In this document: one piece after another, positions 8,501-17,689 of the stretch
Layout of the letters: every line of letters begins with the position of its first letter
How positions within the stretch are numbered: the stretch's first letter is position 1
Source of the DNA: RYN-230 sp036497945
Lineage (GTDB): Bacteria > Actinomycetota > Actinomycetes > Streptosporangiales > Streptosporangiaceae
Direction of reading: 5' to 3'
DNA length: 64,000 nucleotides
Assembly: GCA_036497945.1 (NCBI GenBank)
Contig: DASXIN010000042.1
Coordinates: forward strand, 1 to 64,000
The notes under the pieces: model-generated
Seen by the model: the letters and a program-made list of their open reading frames with translations, nothing else
Database searches by the model: none
What the model was told of the DNA's origin: nothing
Program-made: the position numbers and the translations under genes

Positions 8501-11500
8501 CGCGCACGGTGCTGCTGATCGGGCCGGACTTCACCGATCACACCGCGTGGGCCGCGCTGCTGGCCGCACCGGCGCTGCAGGGCACCACCGACCCGGGCGC
8601 GCAGATCGACCTGCGCGTCCCCGGGATCGACCCGCCGACGATATCGTTGGACGGGCTGACCACCGTCGCCGACTACTACACCGCCGATCTGGCCGCCGGG
8701 GACGCCGCCTTCCAGGCCGCGCAGCTAGCGCACATCGCCGACCGGCTCGCCCAGCTCCACCCGGGGCCGATCGTCGTCGTCGCCCACTCGACGGCCGGGC
8801 TGGCCGCGCGGCAGTTCGCCGCCGATCATCCGGATCGGGTGGCGGGCCTGATCACGCTGGGCACGCCGCACCTCGGCGCTCCGCTGCCGTTCCTCAGCGA
8901 CCCGGCGCTCGGCGACGCGGTCCGGCTGGCGGCGGTGCTCGCGCCCCAACTGCCGGCCTCGCCGCTGGCCGATGCCCTGGGCCACCTGGCGCACGCCGTT
9001 GAGGGCTACCGGCCAGCGTCATCCCCCGGCACGCTGGACATCCCGGATCCCTACCCGGCGAGCGCCTTCACCCAGACCGTGCCGTTCGATCTGGGCGACG
9101 TGCCGGTCGTAATGATCAGCGGAGGCCTGACCGGGGATGTGATCGCGGCGTTGGCGTCCGCGCTCGCGGCGCACGCCCAGACGCTCGCGGCGGCGCCGCG
9201 GCCGGATCCCACCCACCTGAGCTACGGCATAGCCATGCCGGTATCGCTCACCACCGCCGCGGAGGCGCCCTCGGCCGGCGCCCGGGTGCGCTACGGGCTG
9301 GGCCAGATCCCGCTGTCCGCCGCGCCGCCGGAGCCGCCCCGCCCCGCGCGTCTGCTGCGGGTGGAGCTGGATCTCGTCCGCCAGGACGGCTGGCTGGTAG
9401 GCGGGCCCGGCGTCGCGGACGTGGACGGCCGGCTGCGGGCGCTGCGGCTCGGGGTGACGGCGACCGGCAGCACAGGCGGCGGGGCGGGCGGCGGTGCGGG
9501 TGGGGCGGCACCGGCCGTGCACGCCGTCCTGGATGCCCGGCTGGACCAGGCCGCGTGGCGCGGGACCACGGTGGCGTCGGCCGATCTCGCGGATCCCCGG
9601 GCCACGCCGCTGATCGGCGCCGCTGTCGCCGCCGCCCTGGCTGGGAGCCAAGGGCTCGCGCCGCCTCCGGGTGGTGCGGTCCCGGGCGGTGCCACCGGGC
9701 CGGCCGTGCCCGGGCCGGCCGTGTCCGGGCTGGCCGCCGCGCTGGCCGGGATCGGGCTGGCCGCCACCGACGCCGCGGGCGTGACCGGGCTGTCGGCGGA
9801 CGCGTTCGCCGCCCTGCGCACCGATCCGGTGGGCTACCTCGGGGCCCGGATCCCGCAGGCGCTGGCCGCGTCCGGCGGCTGGGCCGGACTGATCGACGTC
9901 GCGGGCGACGGCAGCTATCACTACGCCCCGCCGGGATCGCCGTACCGGCTGTTCGCCCGGCCGGACGGCGCGGGCTGGCGGACCGGCATCGAGACCACTA
10001 CGGAACTCGATCTGCCGCTCTGGGTTTCGGCCGATATCGACCTGGCCCTGCCGGATTTCGCGCCCGACGCCGAGCTGGCCGCCCATCTCGGCGTGATCAC
10101 CCTGCGCTATCACACCAGCGATCAGACGGTGACCCTGGACGCGGATCCGTTCGTGCACGGGCTGACCCTGCTGCCCGCGCCAACCCCGGCCCAGCTCGGC
10201 GCGGATCTCGGCGCCGCGCTGCCGGACGTCCTCGCGACCGGCGTGCTCGGCGCCGTGCTCGGGCAGATCGTGCCCGGGCTCGACCTCGCCGGGCTGAGCG
10301 GCCTGGTGCATACCCCGGGCCAGTTCCTGGCCCGTGTGCTCGGCGGCGCCAGCGGCCTGGATCTCACTGCCCTGTCCGGCCTGCTGGCCACGCTCAACGC
10401 GGCGATCGGCCTGCCCGCGGGACCCGGCGTTCAGCTGCCCGGCGGGCTCAGCATCACCGCCACCGCGGGAACCGGCGCGGCCGGCTCGGTGGCCCTTGGC
10501 CTGTCCACCACCGCGCCGATCGAGGATGTGCTCGGCCTGGCCCTCGCCGTCGAGATCGACCCGGTCCTGCACGCCAGCGCGGCGGGCACGGTGACCGTGG
10601 AGATCCCGCTGGGGGAGGGTGCCTGGCACCGGATCGGGATCACGTTCGGGGCCGGCCCGTCCGGGATGAGCCTGGTGCTCACCCCGGACGCGGACCCGCC
10701 GATCGCCCCCATCACGCTGCTGCCGCAGTTCAGCGGGCTGGGTCCCGCGCTGCGCGGCGCCGCTGCCGCGCTATTGCCGCAGGTCCTGGATCAGGCCCTC
10801 GATCACGTCACCGCCCCGCACGCCGCCTGGCTCGACCACGCGCTGGAGGCCGCTGGGCACCTGGACCTCTACGACGTGGGCGGTGGTTTCGCCGCCCACG
10901 CCGCGAGTTTCACCGCGATGCTGGCCGGCACCTGGTTCGACAGCGTCGCCACCACCGGGCGCACCGGCCTGGCCCAAGCCGTGATCGATCTGCTCACCCT
11001 GATCCCGGGACTGCCCGGCACGCTGGACGCCCCCGGCGCCGGGCTGATCCGCTGGCGGATGGATCTGCCCAGCGGACAGGGCCAGCTCGCGCTGTCCGCC
11101 GGCTGGGGCGTGAACGGCCCGGCCGTGTCCGCCGGGATCATCGGGCTGCACCCGGCCGGTGCGCCGGCCGAGCTGACCGCCACGGCCAGTGCCGACCGCA
11201 CCGGCGTGGATGTCGGCCTCTCCGCCGGCGCGGACCTTAGCCCGCTGGGCGTCCCCCTGGTGCCGCAGTTCAGCCTCGATCTGGACACCGGCGGCCACGC
11301 GCGGGCCCGGCTGCTCCCGCTGGCGACCGGCTCCGGCGGCGGAACTGACGACGGGCCGCTGGTCATCACCCTGGCGCCCTCTGCCGCCGTCACCCTGGGT
11401 TCGGGCACGGCCGAGGCGCTGATCACCGGGTGGGCACTCCCGCTCGCCGCTCAGGTGGCGCTGGCCGCCGCGCAGCCGGCGCTGACCCATCCGTTGTGGA

Positions 11501-14500
11501 CCGGCGGGCCCACCCTCACCGAGGCCCTCACCGGCGGCGGGATCCTGGGCAACGCCGGGCAGCTTGCCGATCCGCTGCCTGGCGTGTTCGCCATGCTCGC
11601 CGGGTTCGCCGCCTCGGCCGCGGGCAGCCTCGACCTGCCGGTCGGGGACCTGCACCTCACCCTGGCCGGCGATTCCGGCCGTCTCGGGCTGGGCCTGCGC
11701 GGCGAGCAGGCCATCCCACTCGGTGACCTGGAACTGGATGTGCTCTTCGGCGCGCCGGCCGCCTGGGGCGCCCACGCCGCCGAGGGGCTGCAGGTGCTGC
11801 TGCTCGACACCAGCGGCGCCAGCCATGGGATCGAGGGCATCAGCTTCGCACCCGGCCTGCGCATGCACGGCGTCGGCCTCGGCCTGGCCAGGTCGGACGG
11901 CACGCCGCTGGTCGCCGAGACCGCCGTCCGCCTCGGCTCGCTGCGCGGCTACCTGTTCCTCGACCTGGACTTCCCCGGATCGTCGGGCGGCAGCCTGACC
12001 GTCGCGCACGCTGGCGCCGGCGCGGAACTGGGCGGGTTCGGGCTGCCGCTGTCGGCGGCGCTGAGCGGCGCCGGGGGAGGATCCAACCCGGTCGCGTCGG
12101 ATCTGCTGGCGTCCGGGGGATCCGGCGGATCATCCGGCGACGGGCAGTCGGTCAACCCGGCCGCCGACATCGACGCCTGGTACTGGGACGACGGTGGTGC
12201 GGGCAGCCCGTCCCTGCACGTGCTGGTCGGCGGCCAGGAAGGCCTGCTCTGGATCCCGATCCAGGCCGGGTTCGGGCCGATCTTCATCGACCAGCTCGGC
12301 GTCGGCGTCAGTGACACCCGGCTCACCCTGGCCATCGACGTTGGCGTGAGCATCGCCGGGCTCACCGCCGACGTGGATGACCTGTCGGTGGCCGTGCCGT
12401 ACCGGACGGCGGGCGACCCGAGCACGTGGATCCTCGACCTCAAGGGCCTGGCGGTGGGCTACTCCGGCCCCAGCATCGATATCGCCGGCGGCCTGGTCAA
12501 GTTCGACGGCCCGCCACTGGAGTACGACGGCATGCTGCTGATCGAGATCGCCAGCATCGGGGCGGTGGTGATCGGCTCGTACGCCGAGGTCGGCTCCGGG
12601 TCAGACGAGTTCACGTCGCTGGCGATCTTCGGCGGCGTCTTCGTGCCGATCGGGATCCCGCCGATCATCAACCTCACCGGCTTCGCGCTGGGCCTGGGCT
12701 ACAACCGCCGGCTGATCGTCCCGGACGACCTCAACCAGATCCCCAGCTTCTTTCTCGTGCAGGCGCTGGACCGGCCGGATGAACTGGCCAACAACCCGAT
12801 GCAGGCGCTGTACAGCTTCCGGCAGCAGGTCCCGCCCGCTCGCGGCGCGCTGTGGGTCGCCGCCGGGCTGCGCGGGACGACGTTCGAGATCATCAACGTC
12901 ACCGCGGTCGTCTACGTCGCGCTGAACAACGGCATGGACGTGGGGCTGCTCGGCGTCGCCCGGATGGAACTGCCCGCGGACGACGCCGCCGTCGTGAGCG
13001 TGGAACTCGCGCTCAAGGCCCGGTTCTCCAGCGCCGAGGGGCTGTTCTCCGAGCAGGCGCAGCTCACCGACAACTCCTGGCTGATCAGCCAGGACTGCCG
13101 GCTCACCGGCGGTTTCGCGTTCTTCTCCTGGTTCCGGGAGTCACAGTTCCTGTTCACCATCGGCGGTTACCACCCCTCCTTCGTGCCGCGGCCGGAGTAC
13201 CCAGTGGTGCCGAGGGTCGGCTACGAATGGAACTTCCTCGGCGTCGTCCACCTCAAGGGCGAGTCCTACTTCGCGCTCACCACCACCGCGATCATGACCG
13301 GGTCCCGGGTCGAGGCCACCTACGGCCCGGACTGGATCCAGGTGTGGTTCACGGCGTACTTCGACGTGCTGGTGACCCGGGACCCGTTCCACTACGAGCT
13401 GGACATCGGGGTCTCGGTCGGCGCCCGGCTGCGGATCGAGGTCTGCTTCTTCGCCTGCGTGCACATCGAGATCAGCGTGTCGGTGGGTGCCTCGCTGCAC
13501 CTGGCCGGCCCGCCGTTCCACGGCACCGTCACCGCCGACCTCGGAGTCACGTCGGTCACCGTGCCCTTCGGTGACGACGCCCTGCCCGCGCCGCCGCCCA
13601 AGCACTGGGACGAGTTCGTCGCGCTGTACGTCCGGGCCGGCGACCCGAACGCGGCCAGCGTGTCGGCACAGATCGCCGCCGGGCTGATGCCCGCCGAGCC
13701 GGCCGGCGGGCCGGTCGCGCCCGGCACGTCCGATCAGCCCTGGCGGCTGTCGGCGGAGTGGTCACTGCGGACCGAGACGAAGATGCCGGCCCGGGGTTTC
13801 GCGCTGCAGCTGGACACCCCGATGTCGGAGGGCTCCATCGCCTCGGTGGTCTTCGGCCGGGTGGACAAGCTGGCCGGCGTCTACGACTTCGATCTGGCGC
13901 CGATGTACGTGACTCACGATCAGATGGGCGCCGTGCACCGTATCGTGCTCGCGCGCCGCCCCGAGGCCGGGGGCGCCTTCGTCGTCATGGTCCCGGACAG
14001 CCAGCCGCCGCCCGCGGACGCCACGATGATCCTGCGGCATAGCCTGTTCCGCGCCACCCCGGTGCTGTCCCAGGTGTCGGAGGCGACGTACCACTACTTC
14101 CCCGAACTCAAGCCGCCCGCGGCGGCGAACACGCTCCCCGTGCTGACCGGGCTGCGGCTCGACGGCGTCGCCGGGCTGCGCGGCCAGAGCGCCACGGTGC
14201 CGATCGGCACCCTGGTCGACGCGAGCAACTTCCGGCCGCTGCCGTTCGCCAGCCGCAGCGACGCTGACGTCGCCCGGATCCTGCGGATCGGCAGTGCCTG
14301 GCAGACCCTGGCCACCGTCGCCAGCGGGGTGCCCGATCCGGAACTGGTCCGCGGCGTCGCAGGGATTCTCGGCGGTACCGGGGAATTCGCCGGCCTGCGC
14401 GCGGACAGCGGGCTGCCGGCGGCCGGGTACGGGCCGGTCGCCCTGGACGCCCTGGCCTCCCGCCGCAGCGCCGCGCCGGTGCTGTCCGCGCTCAGCGAGG

Positions 14501-15858
14501 GCTTCACCCTGCACGACGTGGGCCAGGGCCTGGCGCCGGCTCCGGTCCGGGTCGGCCCGCTGCCCGGCGTGCCGCTCACCGCGCCCCGGCTCCGGACCGT
14601 GATGCAGCGCCCGCTGCTGCCCGCGGCCACGGCCCCGGCCGTGCGAACCAGCCTGCCCGCCACGAAACTGGCCGCGGTCCTGCCCGTCGGGCCGGTGCGT
14701 CCCCCGGTCGGCCCGGTGCGTCCCCCGGTCGGCCCAGTGCATCCTCCGGTCGGTCTGCCCGGCCCAGTGGGTCCTGAGCCGCCCGTCCCCGTGCCGATTC
14801 CCGTCATCAACGTCCGCAACGACCTGGTCACCAGCTGGGAGACACCCGGGCTGGCCTTGTTGCGGCACCCGGCCGCGAACACGCCGCAACCGACCAGGCC
14901 GCCGCGATCGGCCCGGACCCTGCGGAATCCTGCCCAGGGCGGCCCGACTGGCCGCGCGGCCGCAGCCGCGCTGGATGAGCTGACCGCGGCGGCGGGCAAG
15001 GAAGTGACCGTCCGGGCCGGCGTCACCCACGTCTGGGAGCTGCCGCCGGCCACCAGCTGGAACCTCGTGCTGAGCGGAACCAGCGCCGTCCGGGTCACCA
15101 CGCTCAGCACCGCCGGAACCGTCCTCGACGACCGCGAACTGGCGGAATCCTTCCTGTCTGACGGCGACTACACTCTGTCGGTCCCGCCCGGTGCCGGGAT
15201 GCTCGCGGTCACCGCCCTGGGGCAGGGCTCCGCTGGCCGGTCGGCGATCTCCCGCATCGGGGAGCGCGGCGCCGTCACCGGAGCGGTGACGGCAGGCGGC
15301 CGCGCGGTGCTCGGCTGGGAATCCGGCGGGCAGGCGATCCAGGTCGGGCCGTCCACCCTGCTCGCCCGCGGCGCCGTCCTGCGCCTCGGAGTCCCCGGCG
15401 GGCCCTCGGTGCGCGGTCACGTCGAGGCCTCCGGTGTCGTGCCGATCTCCTCCGCGCTGGCCGGCCAGCAGGTGACCGGCACCGAGCTGCCGCGGTCGGT
15501 CACCGTCGCCGGGGTCCTGCTGGACAGTCCCACCGACGCGATGCCCGGCCCGGACGACATCCTGGTGAACGTGGACGGGGCCACCGCGGACCCGCATCCG
15601 GTCCAGGTGGTCGCGGGCCGGCGCGCCCTGTACCTGTACGACGTAGCCGCGGTCAAGGGCGCGCCGGTAATCGTGATCGCAGCCGGGGTCACCGGATCGG
15701 CGCGCCTGGCCGGCGTGCTGGGCAGCACCGGGACAGCCGCGGAATGGGCTGCGGCACTGGCCGGTTCGACGCTGACCCAGCTGGTGCCGGACGAGCACCT
15801 CACCCCGGACGGCGCGCTGACCATGCGCCTCGAGAAGGGAGGCAGCGCCGATGGCTGA
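5530..15858 (+). CDS. Giant 3442-aa protein: alpha/beta-hydrolase-like insert plus DUF6603 region
   Basis: One uninterrupted frame of 10.3 kb with no signal peptide or membrane segments. Residues 1-980 and 1400-2200 are Leu/Ala/Gly-rich, beta-prone and internally repetitive. Residues about 990-1160 look like an alpha/beta hydrolase: RTVLLIGPDFTDH, then VVVAHSTAGLAA with candidate nucleophile S1087, then ITLGTPHLGAPLPF as in lipases; both elbow glycines are alanine (A-H-S-T-A). Residues about 2210-2690 match DUF6603 in pattern (IGGYHPSFVPRPEYP, YFALTTTAIMTGSRVEA). A proline-rich repeat lies at about 3053-3080, followed by a beta-rich C-terminus. DUF6603 has no established function. Overlaps with both neighbours indicate coupled translation. 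Confidence 0.85.
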   Translation: MSIGLGESPELAALGEAIGLLDGSGNLDPDWFGQPLTRLAQAVGTPQQRDALVRFVNLALPPVPEPGRPAGETWHSLLGTQDRGNLYLTLNETATGLVLGVAGDVHTGDGAPVPASLRIQGDLIAAGSSLDVVAGTTAHPLTAELRVQTGWAYAPPTRPIGLQAVTGRFTIVPDPDHASVSMQLVLEQLSLNGEPPADTVMDVAQLGAEAPILLAALLKVVFAEVGADPELTRLADHLLALLGLAGPGGVPAFPFAALGSGPAAIQAWLREVLGAGDVPASAAEWLEHLAGMLGSDVAATGDGTSDAPWQVTLASIGGGEVYATLALVGGRLRLGAGVSTGGSLGAGHPELTLSADAAIIDVPLAGAGSAVVLPQAAVQIRATGPGGGQLVAGSGSPAFHIGSIVAGIRWDGTGLVPSLVLLDNQLGTQPYPRLDLSNADSVAQAATDAVVTAITDQLGAAGAGRRLAAIAGLVAPEDHANPGTALPGWSHQLNLADFVINPATAIGRYHRDVLRDGSNWAHILREISLLIGLGEVSATAGTAADPWTVAIAGEGSAQLQLAAWHQPAAADATVEQLRIGLRLAATPGGATVALVSEVLTFDLPASGPAHVAFLGAQEFQFVLHPAVDAQLGAAALSLDTLDATAGWSPGGSLGWQISAQGLTVSVDGESVTAAELHLPPAQPFDFTDLNSAAAALGLSLADLTGLIRMVLVLLADQAGPAASLGAALLGLHAHLPGMSEDTPPLIDPADPGLLLRDPLAALRDWLGRLTAHTGTSGQASLIALLRPLGTLGTDLLSQLSGAVSAQVTDLEGNILGDAELALADLLGGAGSFGDPWRIAWPGAPTGPAAGTAGTAGNQDTLAQDATGPELELWLEPAGPPSGWLSGLATRAQQASAPEDLAAVLRETAWFDPQLRSLLRGLDTADLLQRLISLEVHLGAGDGVVPRDSQAPDVFGWVPSIEVDAAHHLLPSHPDVISEVLTRIEQLRAGGPRTVLLIGPDFTDHTAWAALLAAPALQGTTDPGAQIDLRVPGIDPPTISLDGLTTVADYYTADLAAGDAAFQAAQLAHIADRLAQLHPGPIVVVAHSTAGLAARQFAADHPDRVAGLITLGTPHLGAPLPFLSDPALGDAVRLAAVLAPQLPASPLADALGHLAHAVEGYRPASSPGTLDIPDPYPASAFTQTVPFDLGDVPVVMISGGLTGDVIAALASALAAHAQTLAAAPRPDPTHLSYGIAMPVSLTTAAEAPSAGARVRYGLGQIPLSAAPPEPPRPARLLRVELDLVRQDGWLVGGPGVADVDGRLRALRLGVTATGSTGGGAGGGAGGAAPAVHAVLDARLDQAAWRGTTVASADLADPRATPLIGAAVAAALAGSQGLAPPPGGAVPGGATGPAVPGPAVSGLAAALAGIGLAATDAAGVTGLSADAFAALRTDPVGYLGARIPQALAASGGWAGLIDVAGDGSYHYAPPGSPYRLFARPDGAGWRTGIETTTELDLPLWVSADIDLALPDFAPDAELAAHLGVITLRYHTSDQTVTLDADPFVHGLTLLPAPTPAQLGADLGAALPDVLATGVLGAVLGQIVPGLDLAGLSGLVHTPGQFLARVLGGASGLDLTALSGLLATLNAAIGLPAGPGVQLPGGLSITATAGTGAAGSVALGLSTTAPIEDVLGLALAVEIDPVLHASAAGTVTVEIPLGEGAWHRIGITFGAGPSGMSLVLTPDADPPIAPITLLPQFSGLGPALRGAAAALLPQVLDQALDHVTAPHAAWLDHALEAAGHLDLYDVGGGFAAHAASFTAMLAGTWFDSVATTGRTGLAQAVIDLLTLIPGLPGTLDAPGAGLIRWRMDLPSGQGQLALSAGWGVNGPAVSAGIIGLHPAGAPAELTATASADRTGVDVGLSAGADLSPLGVPLVPQFSLDLDTGGHARARLLPLATGSGGGTDDGPLVITLAPSAAVTLGSGTAEALITGWALPLAAQVALAAAQPALTHPLWTGGPTLTEALTGGGILGNAGQLADPLPGVFAMLAGFAASAAGSLDLPVGDLHLTLAGDSGRLGLGLRGEQAIPLGDLELDVLFGAPAAWGAHAAEGLQVLLLDTSGASHGIEGISFAPGLRMHGVGLGLARSDGTPLVAETAVRLGSLRGYLFLDLDFPGSSGGSLTVAHAGAGAELGGFGLPLSAALSGAGGGSNPVASDLLASGGSGGSSGDGQSVNPAADIDAWYWDDGGAGSPSLHVLVGGQEGLLWIPIQAGFGPIFIDQLGVGVSDTRLTLAIDVGVSIAGLTADVDDLSVAVPYRTAGDPSTWILDLKGLAVGYSGPSIDIAGGLVKFDGPPLEYDGMLLIEIASIGAVVIGSYAEVGSGSDEFTSLAIFGGVFVPIGIPPIINLTGFALGLGYNRRLIVPDDLNQIPSFFLVQALDRPDELANNPMQALYSFRQQVPPARGALWVAAGLRGTTFEIINVTAVVYVALNNGMDVGLLGVARMELPADDAAVVSVELALKARFSSAEGLFSEQAQLTDNSWLISQDCRLTGGFAFFSWFRESQFLFTIGGYHPSFVPRPEYPVVPRVGYEWNFLGVVHLKGESYFALTTTAIMTGSRVEATYGPDWIQVWFTAYFDVLVTRDPFHYELDIGVSVGARLRIEVCFFACVHIEISVSVGASLHLAGPPFHGTVTADLGVTSVTVPFGDDALPAPPPKHWDEFVALYVRAGDPNAASVSAQIAAGLMPAEPAGGPVAPGTSDQPWRLSAEWSLRTETKMPARGFALQLDTPMSEGSIASVVFGRVDKLAGVYDFDLAPMYVTHDQMGAVHRIVLARRPEAGGAFVVMVPDSQPPPADATMILRHSLFRATPVLSQVSEATYHYFPELKPPAAANTLPVLTGLRLDGVAGLRGQSATVPIGTLVDASNFRPLPFASRSDADVARILRIGSAWQTLATVASGVPDPELVRGVAGILGGTGEFAGLRADSGLPAAGYGPVALDALASRRSAAPVLSALSEGFTLHDVGQGLAPAPVRVGPLPGVPLTAPRLRTVMQRPLLPAATAPAVRTSLPATKLAAVLPVGPVRPPVGPVRPPVGPVHPPVGLPGPVGPEPPVPVPIPVINVRNDLVTSWETPGLALLRHPAANTPQPTRPPRSARTLRNPAQGGPTGRAAAAALDELTAAAGKEVTVRAGVTHVWELPPATSWNLVLSGTSAVRVTTLSTAGTVLDDRELAESFLSDGDYTLSVPPGAGMLAVTALGQGSAGRSAISRIGERGAVTGAVTAGGRAVLGWESGGQAIQVGPSTLLARGAVLRLGVPGGPSVRGHVEASGVVPISSALAGQQVTGTELPRSVTVAGVLLDSPTDAMPGPDDILVNVDGATADPHPVQVVAGRRALYLYDVAAVKGAPVIVIAAGVTGSARLAGVLGSTGTAAEWAAALAGSTLTQLVPDEHLTPDGALTMRLEKGGSADG
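14686..14748 (+). repeat. Three tandem 21-bp repeats (VGPVRPP units)
   Basis: Three in-frame 21-bp units encode VGPVRPP, VGPVRPP and VGPVHPP, followed by a degenerate partial fourth. They form a proline-rich linker in the giant protein at residues about 3053-3073, between the central domains and the C-terminal beta region. Copy number is likely to vary between strains. Confidence 0.8.
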
Positions 15859-17689
15859 CCCGAAGATCGGCGAGATGATCCTCTACGACGACATCCAGCC
15901 GGCCCTGCTCGCAGGCGAGTACCGGATGACCGTGGAGACCGACGTGTCGGTGCCCGGAACCGCGACGCCGCTGCCCGGGCAGGACTTCTTCTTCGACGTG
16001 CAGGGGCCCCGGTTCGCGCTCTCACCGACCGAGGTGGCGGGCGTGTTCCCGCCGCGGGGTGGCCATGGCCCGTTCGACTCCGCGCTCCCGCACGTCGCCC
16101 TGGGCCGGCGCACGCTGCCCTGGGAACGGCCCCTGGCGGCTGCCTACACCGTCACCGGGGACGAGACGCCGTACCCGTTCGTGGCGCTGGTGCTGTTCGA
16201 AACAACCGAGTGCACCCTGCTGCGCAACCAGTCGCTGGCCGATGTGGTGCCACCGGACGTCTTCCAGCGGCTCGGCCAGCCAGCCGACATCCGCTGCGAC
16301 GCCGTCGAGGCCGACCAGCAGCTGCTGCGGGACATCCTGCCGATGCCGGGCGAGCTGCAGCTGCTCAGCCACGTCCGGCAGGTGAATGTGGATGACCGTG
16401 AGCTGTCGGCCGGGGATTCCGATGGCTACTTCGCGGTGGTGATGGGCAACCGGATCCCGCGGACCGGTGGATCGTACGTGGCCTGCCTGGTGTCGGTGGA
16501 GGAACGGACCGACCTGCTGCCCACCACGGACCTGGTGGCCGGGGGCGGCTGGCAGATCTACGAGAACCCGGAGATCGCGCCGCTGTCGGAACCCGCCGAC
16601 CTGGCCAGCGGCGCGCTGGGGGTCCAGGTCACGCCGGCCGAGGCGGACCGTATCCGGATGATCCCGCCTGGGGGTGGCAGCGCCACGCGCGCCCGGCCAG
16701 CCAGCACTGGGCCAGCCAGCACTGGGCCGGCCAGCGCTGGGGCGGTCAGCCAGGCGTCCCTCGCCGTGTCCGCGTCCGGCCTGTTCCAGGGCACTGCGAT
16801 CGGCGCAATCCAGGTCGCCGGCCAGGGTGACCGGCTCAGCTCCGGTGCGGCGGTGCTGAATCCTTCCGCCCGGCTGGTCCTGCTGTACAGCTGGACGTTC
16901 ACCTGCGAGGGCGACGGCACCTTCCGCCAGCTCATGCAGAGCCTCGACGTCGGCATGATGGGCGACACGGATCCGGCGTCGAAGCTCACGGTGGCCGACA
17001 CCGGGCACGTCCAGGTCGCGGTCACCGACCGGCTGGGCGCTCCCGAGCAGTCCTGGTATCGCGGCCCGCTGGTGTCACAGCCGCTGACCCGCGACCCGCT
17101 CGGCCCGTACCACAGCGCCGACCAGGCCCGCCGGGTGGTGGCCGAGACCGGTGCCGAGAACATCTCCTACGCCAGCGCGTTCGAGACCGGGCGGCTGCTC
17201 GCCGCGGCTGACGGGCGGCTCGCGCAAGAACTGATGCGCTGGCGGCGCACGGCCTTCAGCGCGTCCGCCCGCGCCACCAGCATCACCCTGCTCCAGCAGA
17301 GCATGCGGTTCACCGAGGTGACGGACCCGCTGGACCCGGTTGCGCTGCGGTACGCCGTGGACGTGCTGCAGAAGATCACTGACGGCATCAGCCCACCGGC
17401 AGACCCGCTGCGCATCCAGCAGGCCCTGTCCACACCGCTGCTGAGCCTCGACCTGGTCACCAAGGCATTCGGGCTGCAGAGCACCGACGAGGCGCGCGTG
17501 CTGCTCGGCGGCGATCCCGGGCTCACCGGTCCGGTGACCGTGCGGGCGCCCGCTGCGGCGCTCACCACCCTGGACGCTGTGCTCTCGGACAAGGCCGGGA
17601 TGGCGGCCCTGGCCGACGTCCGCGCCCGCGCGATCGCCTCGGTGCAGCCCGCGAGCCCCACCCCCACCGAGCCGGAGGGTCAGCGATGA
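15851..17689 (+). CDS. Uncharacterised 612-aa protein of giant operon
   Basis: No family recognised and no signal peptide or membrane span. The N-terminal half has a distinctive pattern (FFFDVQGPRFALSP, GVFPPRGG, LPHVALGRRTLPWERPL, TPYPFVALVLFE) that reads like a beta-rich structural domain. A Ser/Thr/Pro/Gly/Ala linker at about 281-298 with short repeats (ASTGP) separates it from a second beta domain (about 300-400) and an alpha-helical C-terminal third. The ATG lies 8 bp inside the upstream stop, and the TGA overlaps the next ATG. Its place among five other large proteins suggests a component of a shared assembly; that is inference. Confidence 0.75.
   Translation: MADPKIGEMILYDDIQPALLAGEYRMTVETDVSVPGTATPLPGQDFFFDVQGPRFALSPTEVAGVFPPRGGHGPFDSALPHVALGRRTLPWERPLAAAYTVTGDETPYPFVALVLFETTECTLLRNQSLADVVPPDVFQRLGQPADIRCDAVEADQQLLRDILPMPGELQLLSHVRQVNVDDRELSAGDSDGYFAVVMGNRIPRTGGSYVACLVSVEERTDLLPTTDLVAGGGWQIYENPEIAPLSEPADLASGALGVQVTPAEADRIRMIPPGGGSATRARPASTGPASTGPASAGAVSQASLAVSASGLFQGTAIGAIQVAGQGDRLSSGAAVLNPSARLVLLYSWTFTCEGDGTFRQLMQSLDVGMMGDTDPASKLTVADTGHVQVAVTDRLGAPEQSWYRGPLVSQPLTRDPLGPYHSADQARRVVAETGAENISYASAFETGRLLAAADGRLAQELMRWRRTAFSASARATSITLLQQSMRFTEVTDPLDPVALRYAVDVLQKITDGISPPADPLRIQQALSTPLLSLDLVTKAFGLQSTDEARVLLGGDPGLTGPVTVRAPAAALTTLDAVLSDKAGMAALADVRARAIASVQPASPTPTEPEGQR

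Noticed and set aside
9019..10629. Long open frames antisense to the giant gene (also 13762-15798, 22351-26307, 6946-8541)
   Set aside because: They mirror GC-rich third positions of the plus-strand genes, are Arg/Gly/His-rich without domains, and lack ribosome sites.
16690..16745. Short GGGCCAGCCAGCACT tandem repeats as a regulatory element
   Set aside because: They are in frame within the 612-aa gene and simply encode an ASTGP-type linker.
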